Shown here piece by piece: positions 54,409 to 63,703 of a stretch of DNA of 64,000 nucleotides. The notes under the pieces are model-generated. The model saw only the letters and a list, made by a program, of their open reading frames with translations, was not told where the DNA came from and searched no databases. The stretch lies in the NCBI RefSeq assembly GCF_007845635.1, contig NZ_SELG01000031.1, forward strand, positions 124,001 to 188,000, in the 5' to 3' direction. How positions within the stretch are numbered: position 1 is the stretch's first letter; every line of letters starts with the position of its first letter. This DNA comes from Apibacter muscae (GTDB lineage Bacteria; Bacteroidota; Bacteroidia; Flavobacteriales; Weeksellaceae). Made by a program: the position numbers and the translations under genes.

Positions 54409-55593
54409 CTATCTTCTACTTCCTACAGATCCGCTTCTTGCTCCGCCACCTATGGAACCGCCTCTACTTCCTCCCATAGAGCCGCTACCAAAACTACCTC
54501 TACTTCCTGCACTTGGCGAAGAATAAGATGGAGATGATGAACGTGAACCTACTCCATAGCTCCTACCTGAATTTCCAATAGAACTACTTCTAGAACCCCT
54601 ATTGATAGTGCCTGTTGAGCTTCGCGTTCCATTGTTAATTGTTCCTCCTGTATATCCCCTTACTCTACCTGATGAATTTGCTCCTGTATTGTTAGGCACT
54701 CTTGAATTTGAATTCCCTATCACGCTTCCTCTAGTCCCTGATACCACTCCGCTTCTTGATCCAGAAATTGTTCCTGTTCGACCGCTGGACATCGTATTAC
54801 TTCTTACAGACTGTCTTTGGATATCTCTTATTTGTTGGCTTCTTGATACTGTGTAAGATCTACCTAAGTTTGTACTTGAGCTACTTCTTCCAGAAGTGTA
54901 CGCAGATCTTGGTCCATAATTGGGATAATTGTAGTATCCTCCAGGACGGTTCCATGTAGATCCATAATAGGGTCTTCCTCCCCAATAATTGGAATAAGGT
55001 CTGTAATACCATCCTCCGTAAGGGTAGCCCCAATAACTACTACCCCAATATGGGCTTCCCCAATAGGAATTGCCCCATCCCCAATTGGACCAACCCCAAC
55101 CAAAACCAATGGAAAAACTACTGTTCCATCCGCCATAACTGTTCCATCCCCAATAAGGATTTCCCCAGTACGAGCTATAAAATGGGCTATATCCTCCGTA
55201 ATAATAATTATTAACTACTGTGCCTCCATCATCTCCCCATCCATTTTCATTATTCAACCCATTGTATGCGGATGTATTTGAATTCGTATTGGAATTTGAA
55301 TCCTCGTAAAGCAAATCGCTAGCATTGGGTGTAGTATCTATGTATTTTTTCCCTATACGAACATGGGATTGTTCTGTATCTTTAGATCCATCATCATTAT
55401 ACACATAACTATAAGACTGAGAAACATTATTTGTTCTTTGTTTTTTTTGGACTTTATTAGGATTATAGTAAACACCATCCTCCCCGGCATAAGAGGTTTG
55501 ACCAACGTAACATGAAGTTAAAACTCCGGATAATAAAGTGGTAACACTTACTAACATTCCAAGCCGCATAATATTATTTTTAACAATCTTCAT
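54409..55593 (-). CDS. Low-complexity lipoprotein rich in Tyr, Trp, Gly, Ser and Arg
   Basis: A 394-residue protein. The signal peptide ends in a good lipobox, LTSC with Cys28; I chose the ATG at 55593 because it places the helix and Cys correctly (the frame stays open 29 codons further). After about 110 ordinary residues comes an aromatic repeat region (about 140-225) made of SYWG, PYWG and NWGWG units. A Ser/Arg/Gly tail of about 170 residues follows with GSRSS, SGRT and GSRG variants. No enzyme motif is seen. Genes of this kind beside a FadL-like porin and proS occur in related Flavobacteriia. A surface or matrix protein is possible, but function is unknown. Confidence 0.75.
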   Translation of the reverse strand: MKIVKNNIMRLGMLVSVTTLLSGVLTSCYVGQTSYAGEDGVYYNPNKVQKKQRTNNVSQSYSYVYNDDGSKDTEQSHVRIGKKYIDTTPNASDLLYEDSNSNTNSNTSAYNGLNNENGWGDDGGTVVNNYYYGGYSPFYSSYWGNPYWGWNSYGGWNSSFSIGFGWGWSNWGWGNSYWGSPYWGSSYWGYPYGGWYYRPYSNYWGGRPYYGSTWNRPGGYYNYPNYGPRSAYTSGRSSSSTNLGRSYTVSRSQQIRDIQRQSVRSNTMSSGRTGTISGSRSGVVSGTRGSVIGNSNSRVPNNTGANSSGRVRGYTGGTINNGTRSSTGTINRGSRSSSIGNSGRSYGVGSRSSSPSYSSPSAGSRGSFGSGSMGGSRGGSIGGGARSGSVGSRR

Positions 55594-55779
55594 GATATTT
55601 TTTTTAATAATTTTATAAATTTTACCTTTGTAATTAAATAATAATTCATATATTTTGCTTAAAGAAGAGACAAAAGTCATACCAAGTAAGCCTTTTTTTA
55701 CATGCTACTATAAAAACGACACAATATCATTTTTAGTATGACAATTTAAGTATTATAAAGTTTAAAATTTAAAATAATT

Positions 55780-57252
55780 ATGGCGACACTTACATCCAGA
55801 GAGGATGATTACAGTAAATGGTACAATGAATTGGTAATCAAAGCAGATCTGGCAGAAAACTCGGGGGTTAAAGGCTGTATGGTGATTAAACCTTACGGGT
55901 TTGCTATTTGGGAAAAAATGCAAAAACAACTGGACCAAATGTTTAAAGATACCGGTCACGAAAATGCTTACTTCCCTCTATTCATACCTAAATCTTATTT
56001 ATCTAAAGAGGCAGACCATGTAGAAGGTTTTGCGAAAGAGTGTGCCGTAGTTACTCATTATAGACTAAAAAATGCCCCAGATGGTAGTGGAGTTATCGTT
56101 GACCCTGATGCTAAATTGGAAGAAGAACTTATTGTTCGTCCTACTTCTGAAACTATTATTTGGAATACATATAAAAACTGGGTAAAGTCCCACCGAGATC
56201 TTCCCATTCTTATTAATCAATGGGCCAATGTTGTTCGATGGGAAATGAGAACTCGTTTATTTTTACGTACTTCTGAATTTTTATGGCAAGAGGGGCATAC
56301 GGCTCATGCAACTAAAGAGGAAGCTGTTGAAGAGGCTAAAAAAATGCAAGGGGTGTATGCAGATTTTGTTGAGAATTTTATGGGGGTCCCTGTAATTAAA
56401 GGAACTAAATCTCCGGCGGAGCGTTTTGCCGGGGCAGAAGACACTTATACTATTGAAGCGATGATGCAAGACGGTAAAGCCCTTCAGGCTGGAACTTCTC
56501 ACTTCTTAGGACAAAATTTCGCCAAAGCTTTTGATGTAAAATACCAATCCAAAGAAGGGAAACAAGAACTTGTATGGGCTACTTCTTGGGGGGTTTCCAC
56601 CCGTTTAATTGGTGCTTTAATTATGACTCATTCCGATGATCATGGGCTGGTACTTCCTCCGAACATAGCTCCTATTCAAATAGTTATTGTTCCTATACAT
56701 AGAACCGAAGAACAACTAGAAGAAATCTCTAATCTGGCCAATGATTTAAAGAAACAATTAAATCAATTAGGTATAAGCGTAAAATTTGATGATAGAACTG
56801 AATATAAACCAGGATGGAAATTTAATGAATATGAATTAAAGGGTGTTCCAGTTAGAATAGCTATTGGACCGAAAGACCTTGAAAATAAACAGGTAGAAAT
56901 TGCTAGAAGAGATACATTAGAAAAACATTCACATCCCATTGAAGGACTCGTAGATCATCTTAAAAATCTATTAAACCAAATTCAAGAAAATCTTTACTTA
57001 AAGGCTAGAAACCATAGGGATTCCTTAATTACTAAGGTTGATAGCTACGAAGAATTCAAAACAGCGCTTAAAGAGAAAGGTGGATTTATCTCTGCTCATT
57101 GGGATGGTTCTATGGAAGTTGAGGAGAAAATTAAGGCTGAAACAAAAGCTACCATTCGTTGTATTCCTTTAAATGCTCCTGAAGAAGAGGGTATTTGTAT
57201 TTATTCCGGAAACCCTTCTAAAAAAAGAGTTTTATTTGCTATTGCGTATTAA
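55780..57252 (+). CDS. proS: Prolyl-tRNA synthetase (archaeal/eukaryotic type)
   Basis: A 490-residue class II aminoacyl-tRNA synthetase that charges tRNA-Pro. The short form without the bacterial editing insertion is clear. Motif 2 region is [18 protein letters not shown] followed by [20 protein letters not shown]. Motif 3 is [20 protein letters not shown], followed by [20 protein letters not shown]. It has an anticodon-binding domain and a C-terminal zinc-type domain ending RVLFAIAY, the standard terminal Tyr of this type. It is followed by a strong hairpin. Confidence 0.98.
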   Translation: MATLTSREDDYSKWYNELVIKADLAENSGVKGCMVIKPYGFAIWEKMQKQLDQMFKDTGHENAYFPLFIPKSYLSKEADHVEGFAKECAVVTHYRLKNAPDGSGVIVDPDAKLEEELIVRPTSETIIWNTYKNWVKSHRDLPILINQWANVVRWEMRTRLFLRTSEFLWQEGHTAHATKEEAVEEAKKMQGVYADFVENFMGVPVIKGTKSPAERFAGAEDTYTIEAMMQDGKALQAGTSHFLGQNFAKAFDVKYQSKEGKQELVWATSWGVSTRLIGALIMTHSDDHGLVLPPNIAPIQIVIVPIHRTEEQLEEISNLANDLKKQLNQLGISVKFDDRTEYKPGWKFNEYELKGVPVRIAIGPKDLENKQVEIARRDTLEKHSHPIEGLVDHLKNLLNQIQENLYLKARNHRDSLITKVDSYEEFKTALKEKGGFISAHWDGSMEVEEKIKAETKATIRCIPLNAPEEEGICIYSGNPSKKRVLFAIAY

Positions 57253-57265
57253 TTATCAAAAATAT

Positions 57266-57298
57266 TACAAACACTTTTTTAATAAAAAAGTGTTTGTA
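57266..57298. terminator. Hairpin terminator after proS
   Basis: TACAAACACTTTTTT and its exact complement AAAAAAGTGTTTGTA, separated by three bases, form a long stem 14 bases after the proS stop. The T-run inside the stem means that it lacks a classic trailing U-tract on the plus strand, but its position supports termination. Confidence 0.7.
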
Positions 57299-57317
57299 TA
57301 AACTAAACAAACTACTT

Positions 57318-58246
57318 ATGAAAAAATATTTTAAAGCGATCCCTATCAGCTTATTTACAATTTTAATTTGTTATGCCTTAGGCTATTTTTCAATTGAATA
57401 TATAGATAGCTATGCCCTAACCATATTTTTATTTTTACCTAGTTTACTCGGCTTTTTACCTTCTTGGATTGTTTTAAAACAAAAGAATAATTCAATTAAT
57501 GTTTATCGTTTATCCATTTATAACTTGATTATATCTTTACTCTTCCTGCTTATTTTTGCATATGAAGGATTGATCTGTATAGTGATGGCATTTCCTATAT
57601 TAGCTTTATTAACTGCTATAGGTACTTATATTGCTAAAATAATATATAAATACAAATTCCAAAACAAGTCTATAGGAATAGTAATTTTCTTCTCATCTGT
57701 TTTATTCTTAAGTTTTGATTCTTTAAATAAAAATGTTACACTTATTCCTGTTTCAACAAGTGTTGTCATTCAAGCACCTATAGAAACTGTATGGCAAAAT
57801 GTGATTGAGTTTGATTCAATTCCTACTCCTAAAGAATTTATTTTTAAAACGGGTATTGCATATCCAACACATGCCAACATTGTAGGTACGGGAGAAAACG
57901 CTATCCGTTATTGCAATTTTACAACCGGTAGTTTTGTTGAACCTATAACCCATTGGGGGCTCCTACATTATTACAATTTAGTGTTTTAGAGCAACCCACC
58001 CCTATGAATGAATTAAATCCTTTTTGGGATATACAACCTCCGCATTTGAATGGATATTTTTTATCAAAAAAAGGAGAATTTAAATTATCACCTATAAATC
58101 AAAAAGAAACTCAATTAACAGGAACTACTTGGTATGAAGTAAATGTAAAACCTGAATTCTATTGGAAATGGTGGTCAGATTTCATCATTCACAAAATACA
58201 TTTGCGGGTACTTAACCATATTAAAGATCAAAGTGAAAAAATATAA
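57318..58246 (+). pseudogene. SRPBCC-domain membrane protein, frameshifted
   Basis: The first open segment encodes four or five membrane helices (about 5-135) and the start of a soluble domain with VIQAPIETVWQNVIEFD, typical of START/SRPBCC ligand-binding folds. Reading then shifts at the G run near 57953-57957. One more G would give THWGAPTLLQFSVLEQP and continue in frame to the C-terminal WYEVNVKPEFYWKWW. The two parts together would be about 309 residues. No function can be given. A sequencing error in the G run is possible, but the next two genes downstream are also broken, which supports real decay. Confidence 0.8.
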
Positions 58247-58259
58247 TATTATTTTTAGT

Positions 58260-58707
58260 TAAGTTTGCTTATATATGAATCCAACTGCTTGGCATGGGAA
58301 TGAAATTAGCATCCCTCTTTCATCCTAAAGCAAAATTATGGATACAGGGAAGAAAGAATGTTTTTACTAACATACAAAGCAAAATCTCTAAAAATGATAA
58401 AGTTATTTGGATGCATGCTTCTTCTTTAGGAAAATATGAGCAAGGACTCCCTGTGCTTAACGCATTAAAATATAGATGTCCTAATTATAAATTTGCCGTA
58501 AGTTTTTTTCCCCTTCGGGTTACGAAGTGGTAAAAGATAAATCTTGGGCAGATATTGTCTTTTATCTTCCTTTAGATACTTCTCTTAATGCCAAAGAATT
58601 GATTAAGGCATTGCATCCTTCCTGTGCTATTTTTGTAAAATATGATTTTTGGTTTCACTTATTGAATGAACTTTCAAAGAATAAAATCCAGACCATTTTT
58701 ATTTCTT
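58260..58707 (+). pseudogene. Truncated, mutated copy of the promoter and 5' third of waaA
   Basis: This is a direct repeat of 60380-60850, about 95% identical by eye where I compared it. It includes the TAAGTTTG promoter box. Lesions: about 22 bases around the start codon are missing, leaving an in-frame TGA just ahead; the T run at 58503-58509 has seven T where the intact gene has eight, a frameshift; the catalytic Glu of SLGEYEQ is Lys (SLGKYEQ); and homology stops abruptly after QTIFIS. It cannot encode a Kdo transferase. It lies directly upstream of a broken GtrII gene, so the GtrII gene is bracketed by two partial and full waaA copies. Confidence 0.9.
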
Positions 58708-58884
58708 ATAGTTTATATACTTACATCATTTATACTTTTTTAACTTTTTTAATAAAAACTGGATAATCCTTATAGTGCATCATATATCATTTAAATTAAC
58801 ATATTCAGACTTAAATGAGTAATTTATATTATTTTAATATAAATATGTATTTTTACACCTGTTAACTTTTAAAAAGATACATGA

Positions 58885-60331
58885 ATGAACTTAAGTGATA
58901 AATCCATAAAATTTTATACATTATTTTCTCTAATATACATATTCCCCTTACTTTTAGCATTGGAGAACTACTATTATATTGATGATTTAGCAAGAAGTCT
59001 TTGGGGATTTGGATGGGATCATGATGGGAGAATATTATCTACTAAAGTTATACAGTTAATATCCTTTGGAGAGAAATCCATTGATCTTTTCCCTTACTCC
59101 AATATTTTAGCATCCCTGATCCTAGCTTTAGGAGGGTTCTTTATTTCTGAAATACTAAAAATTGAAAAAAATCAAAAAATAAAATTTAGCGGATTACTCT
59201 TATTAACTAGCCCTTTCATGCTTGAAAATATAAGTTATAAATGGGATTCTCTCCCTATGTCTGTTTCTATAATTTCAGTAATTATACCTTTTCTTTTTAT
59301 TAATAACTATAAAAAATTTATAATTACATCTACATTAGGTTTGATAATTTGTTTATTTACCTACCAAGCCTCTATAGTTATTTATGGGTTGATTACATTT
59401 TGTTTAATTATTTCTTATTCTATAAACAAAACCGAAATAAAAGAAATTATATATTTACTAAAATTTACTTTAATTTCTTGTATATTATCTTTTTTATTAT
59501 TTAAGGCTACTATTTTATTTTTAAATATTGATTATAAAAATAGAGATTCAACTATATTTTCTTCCCCAGATACCTTTATTTTATTAAAAAATAATACAAA
59601 AAATTCTTTTAGATTGATTAAAAAAGCTTTCAATCTACCATTAAAAAATCATTTTTTCACTAACCTTTATTTTATTTTCTATTTCGATAGTGAAAATATT
59701 TTTATGTAAAAAAAAATGGTTGTTAAAAATAATAATTTTAATTGCATCATCATTCATACCTTTGATTATAATTTCAATATTAATTATACAAAAAGATGCT
59801 TGGTTTACCCCTAGAACTTTAATAGGATTTCCTTTTTTTATTTATCCTCTATTAATATTAATTAATTTTTATTCCGAAAAATTATGTAAATATATTAGTA
59901 TTACATTCATCATCATATCTCTTCCTTTAATGGCTGTATATGCTAATTCTTTAAAGAATCAAAATAAATTTGAAGAATTTCTCATCAAAGATATATATGA
60001 AAAAATTGATATTCATCACAATAATAAAAATATCGCTTTTTATGGAGTTGAACCATGGGCACCTGAAATAGAAATTCCTATTAATAATTTCCCTATAATT
60101 TAAGTACTCATTCCCAGATATATGAGTAATGATTGGTACTGGGGAGGTATTTTATTATTAAAAAAAACATATTCAACTAATCCTAAATTTTTAGGAATTT
60201 TTGAACAGAAACAGTACAAGGAACTCATAAAAAGAAAAAAAACAATCCCTATTACAACTAAAACTAACTTTTATTACATTAGAGAAGACCAATCAAACAT
60301 AATTATAGATTTCAATAAAGAAGAAGATTAA
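58885..60331 (+). pseudogene. Glucosyltransferase GtrII family protein, broken by a frameshift and a stop codon
   Basis: Three open segments line up with one protein of about 481 residues. The first has the N-terminal membrane helix, then YYYIDDLARSLWGFGW and DHDGRILS, the acidic first loop of GtrII-type enzymes, and seven or so helices. A one-base frame change lies between about 59650 and 59690, after which IVKIFLCKKKW continues the membrane part. A TAA at 60101-60103 then interrupts, but the frame goes on to NDWYWGGILLLKK and ends at 60331. These enzymes add glucose from a polyprenyl carrier to O-antigen. The family match with 6081-7539 is clear in the DD loop and the LENISY/LENLSF stretch. 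Confidence 0.85.
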
Positions 60332-60379
60332 ACTTTATAATAAAAAGAGTTATATTTTTTCAATATATTCTTTTTTAAT

Positions 60380-60387
60380 TAAGTTTG
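60380..60387 (+). promoter_or_regulatory. waaA -7 promoter box (TAAGTTTG)
   Basis: TAAGTTTG matches TAnnTTTG and ends six bases before the ATG of waaA, so the message would be nearly leaderless. The same box is conserved in the truncated copy (58260-58267). Confidence 0.55.
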
Positions 60388-60850
60388 TTCTTAATGAATT
60401 CAACTTTTTATAACCTAGGAATCCAACTACTTGGCATGGGAATGAAATTAGCATCACTTTTTCATCCTAAAGCAAAATTATGGATACAGGGAAGAAAGAA
60501 TGTTTTTAATTACATACAAAGCAAAATCTCTAAAAATGATAAAGTTATTTGGATGCATGCTTCTTCTTTAGGTGAGTATGAGCAAGGACTCCCTGTACTT
60601 AACGCATTAAAAGATAGATATCCTAATTATAAATTTGCTGCAAGTTTTTTTTCCCCTTCGGGATACGAAGTGGTAAAAGATAAATCTTGGGCCGATGTTA
60701 TCTTTTATCTTCCTTTAGATACTTCTCTTAATGCTAAAGAATTGATTAAGGCATTGCATCCTTCCTGTGCTATTTTTGTAAAATATGATTTTTGGTTTCA
60801 TTTATTGAATGAACTTTCGAAGAATAAAATTCAGACTATTTTTATTTCTT
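60380..60850 (+). repeat. Direct repeat: waaA promoter and 5' part, intact copy
   Basis: This is the intact partner of the repeat at 58260-58707. The two copies lie about 2.1 kb apart in the same orientation and enclose the broken GtrII gene. Differences are scattered substitutions plus one deletion and one homopolymer change in the first copy. Confidence 0.9.
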
Positions 60851-61641
60851 CAATTTTCCGTGAAAATCAAATTTACTTTAAACCTAATGGTAAATGGATG
60901 GTTTCCATTCTTAAAAATATAAACCATTTTTTTGTTCAAAACGATAAATCTTTGAGACTATTAAACTCTATACATATATCTCAAGCTACTGTAGCTGGAG
61001 ATACTAGATTTGATAGGGTAAAGATGTTGTTAAATTTAAAACATGATTTGCCTTGGCTAGCTCAATTCAAACAAAATAACACATTGGTTATTGCTGGTAG
61101 TACATGGAAAAAAGACGATGAATTGTTTATAAATTACATCAATTCAAATACTAATAAAAAGCTTAAGTTTGTAATTGCTCCTCATAATATGAATAAAGAG
61201 TACTTTAATGATTTAAAATATAAGTTTAATTGTAAAGTTTTATTCTATTCGGAGATTAACCCGGAACTTAATCTAAGTGATTTTTCAGTTCTCATTCTGG
61301 ACACCATTGGCATTTTAAATTCAGTATATTCTTATGGAGATATTTCTTATGTTGGAGGAGGGTTCGGAAAAGAAGGTGTCCACAATGTTTTAGAACCTGC
61401 GGTTTATAATCAACCCGTAATTTTTGGACCGATCTATGATAAATTTATAGAAGCAGAAGAGTTGTCTAACTCAAACGGAGGAATAGTTATCAAAAATCAA
61501 TTAGAGTTTAATTCAATTATTAGTTCTTTAGTTTTAGACCCCGATTATAGAAATTCTTTGGGAGGTAAAGCTCAAAATTATATATTGAATAAACCTAATT
61601 CCACCCAAATTATAGTAGATTATTTAGACAATCAATTATAA
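60394..61641 (+). CDS. waaA: 3-deoxy-D-manno-octulosonic acid (Kdo) transferase
   Basis: A GT30 transferase that adds Kdo to lipid IVA, an early and usually essential step of lipopolysaccharide synthesis. The 415 residues have the N-terminal membrane-associated segment and HASSLGEYEQ with the catalytic base Glu61. The acceptor domain carries FVKYDFWFHLL and FISSIFRENQIYFKP. The C-terminal CMP-Kdo domain has IAGSTWKKDDELF, VIAPHNMNKEY, YVGGGFGKEGVHNVLEPAVY and PVIFGPIYDKFIEA. I chose the ATG at 60394; an in-frame TTG nine bases earlier overlaps the promoter box. Confidence 0.95.
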   Translation: MNSTFYNLGIQLLGMGMKLASLFHPKAKLWIQGRKNVFNYIQSKISKNDKVIWMHASSLGEYEQGLPVLNALKDRYPNYKFAASFFSPSGYEVVKDKSWADVIFYLPLDTSLNAKELIKALHPSCAIFVKYDFWFHLLNELSKNKIQTIFISSIFRENQIYFKPNGKWMVSILKNINHFFVQNDKSLRLLNSIHISQATVAGDTRFDRVKMLLNLKHDLPWLAQFKQNNTLVIAGSTWKKDDELFINYINSNTNKKLKFVIAPHNMNKEYFNDLKYKFNCKVLFYSEINPELNLSDFSVLILDTIGILNSVYSYGDISYVGGGFGKEGVHNVLEPAVYNQPVIFGPIYDKFIEAEELSNSNGGIVIKNQLEFNSIISSLVLDPDYRNSLGGKAQNYILNKPNSTQIIVDYLDNQL

Positions 61642-61699
61642 ATTTTCTTATATATTTTTTATCTCTATTTTTATAGGGTTAAAAAATATAGGATTTTTT

Positions 61700-63703
61700 A
61701 TGGATAAAAACCCGTATATCTTTTATTTATTATTTTTAATTATAGGAATTTTTTTAGGAGATTTTTTATTATTTAATTTCTATTTTTTAATCTCCATATT
61801 AGGGATTCTTTTCACTACTTTATTCTTTATTAGAAAGAACATAAAACTTAGAATTACTTTCTCAATACTTTTATTTATTTTTTGGACTGTCCTTGGAACT
61901 ACTTTAGTTAAAATAAACTCATTTTTACCTCTGCATCATTATATTTATTTTAAAGAGGATAATGCTATACAGTTCATTTCTGTCACAGTTAAAGAACAAG
62001 GCAATTCCAATTCTAAAAGCAGAAAATATGTTGCAGAGGTGAACCAAATTGCCAACAAGGACAAATTTTATTCCACTTGTGGAGATGTGTTACTTTTAGT
62101 AGATAAAGAAAAATTTAATTCTGTTTTAACCTTAGGGAACCAATATGATTTACTTGTAGAATTGAAAGACCCAATCAAACCTTTAAATCCACATCAATTT
62201 AATTATTCCCAATACTTGCAACAACAATACATTTTGCAAATGGCTGATGTGAAAAAAATTCTGTCGATAACCCCTCATCAATCCATTCTATATAAAATAA
62301 AAAATCTTAATCAGAGAGTTGTTGAAAAAATAAATCATTCCAATCTTTCTAAAGGATCTAAGGAATTTTTAAAAGCTTATCTACTCGGTGATCGTTTTGA
62401 AATGGATAAGAATACCTTAGAGGCTTATTCCCAATCTGGAATTATGCATTTAATAGCCATTTCGGGAATGCATATTGCTTTTATATTTAGTATAATTTTC
62501 TCTGTTTTTCATTTATGCTTAGGGAGAAAAAGGAGAACTTTAGTAATTATAATTTCTCTTTTCTTTGTTTGGTTATTCGCAATATTGGTAGGTCTTTCAT
62601 CTTCGGTATTTAGAGCCTGTTTAATGATAAGCTTGTTTTATATTTTTGAATTATTAAAAAGAATTTCAAATATTTATCACAGCATTGCTCTTTCTGCCAT
62701 TGTCATTTTATTAATAAACCCTTATGAAGTCTATTCCATTGGTTTTCAATTGAGCTACTGCGCTGTATTTTTCTTATGTTGGCTTGCTAAACCTCTATCT
62801 TTAATACTAAAAACCAATTACAAAGGATTCAATCAATGGATTATAAATCCATTGTCTGTAACCCTTGCGGCACAATTGGGTACTTTGCCATGGGTAATCT
62901 TCTATTTTCATCAATTCTCCTTACTATCCATACCATTCAATTTTATCATAATTCCGTATTCATTTATCATTACTTATGCTTCAATTGTTGAACTTTTATT
63001 TCTTTATCTGCCTAATGATTTTCATTCCTACTCTGCATTTATTTATGATTTTCTAATAAAATTACTGGTAAATTCAACCTCATGGATTTCTTCACAAAAT
63101 ACTTTTATGTATAAAAATATTCCTTTGGGACTAGTGGAAGCATTATTTTTAACTTTCAGCTGTGTAAGTATTCGGTATATATTTAAAAGTCCTTATAAAC
63201 TCAAATACTTTTTTCCTTTTTTATTAAGTTTAATAGCTTTTCAAATTACTAGATTAAGCTTAAAAATTAAAAACGATTATAAAAAGCAAGTGATCGTTTT
63301 TCATCACACTAAAACTTTGGTGGGTTTAAGAAACGGAAATCAACTTTTAATTTTAAAAGATTCAACTCTAAACCTTGCTGATATACAAAAGCATATTCTT
63401 ATTCCTTACGAGGCTGGTGAAAGAATTTCGAATACTGAATATAGAAATTTTTATTTAGATAGAGATTATTTTTGGGAAGGTAAAATCATTAAAGCTTTAA
63501 ACTATAAACAACTATCAGCACTAAATACAAATAAAACAACAATTATTGTATCTTCTTTTGAACCGTCCATAAAAAAGTCAAATTCTCATTCAATAATTAT
63601 CTCAGATTCTCAAGCTACAAAAAGTAATGATTTAGGAGTCCCTTCCAAAGAAAATGTATGGATTACTAGCAAACAAGGGGCTTACATTACTTCCCTTCCT
63701 TAG
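61700..63703 (+). CDS. comEC: ComEC/Rec2-family competence channel protein
   Basis: A 667-residue inner membrane protein that forms the channel for single-stranded DNA entry in natural transformation. The N-terminal DUF4131-type region (about 25-175) is followed by the Competence domain with FLKAYLLGDRFEMDK, SGIMHLIAISGMHIAFIF and ISLFYIFELLKR. The C-terminal 180 residues are a weak beta-rich remnant (VFHHTKTLVGLRNGNQLLIL) without the HxHxDH motif of the metallo-lactamase domain, as in many Bacteroidota members. It converges with the thioredoxin-like gene and overlaps its 3' end by 17 bases. Confidence 0.9.
   Translation: MDKNPYIFYLLFLIIGIFLGDFLLFNFYFLISILGILFTTLFFIRKNIKLRITFSILLFIFWTVLGTTLVKINSFLPLHHYIYFKEDNAIQFISVTVKEQGNSNSKSRKYVAEVNQIANKDKFYSTCGDVLLLVDKEKFNSVLTLGNQYDLLVELKDPIKPLNPHQFNYSQYLQQQYILQMADVKKILSITPHQSILYKIKNLNQRVVEKINHSNLSKGSKEFLKAYLLGDRFEMDKNTLEAYSQSGIMHLIAISGMHIAFIFSIIFSVFHLCLGRKRRTLVIIISLFFVWLFAILVGLSSSVFRACLMISLFYIFELLKRISNIYHSIALSAIVILLINPYEVYSIGFQLSYCAVFFLCWLAKPLSLILKTNYKGFNQWIINPLSVTLAAQLGTLPWVIFYFHQFSLLSIPFNFIIIPYSFIITYASIVELLFLYLPNDFHSYSAFIYDFLIKLLVNSTSWISSQNTFMYKNIPLGLVEALFLTFSCVSIRYIFKSPYKLKYFFPFLLSLIAFQITRLSLKIKNDYKKQVIVFHHTKTLVGLRNGNQLLILKDSTLNLADIQKHILIPYEAGERISNTEYRNFYLDRDYFWEGKIIKALNYKQLSALNTNKTTIIVSSFEPSIKKSNSHSIIISDSQATKSNDLGVPSKENVWITSKQGAYITSLP

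Noticed and set aside
54331-55136. Several open frames overlapping the low-complexity lipoprotein gene on both strands
   Set aside because: They are by-products of the repetitive Ser/Gly/Tyr codons. None has a signal or motif, while the minus-strand frame has a proper lipobox.
54991-55140. Short CCCCAAT-like tandem motifs as a DNA repeat array or CRISPR
   Set aside because: The spacing follows codons of the Trp/Tyr/Gly region and spacers are not of constant length, so it is protein-level repetition.
55622-55629. TACCTTTG on the plus strand upstream of proS
   Set aside because: It lies about 150 bases from the proS start with no -33 partner and within the leader of the opposite gene; too weak to call.
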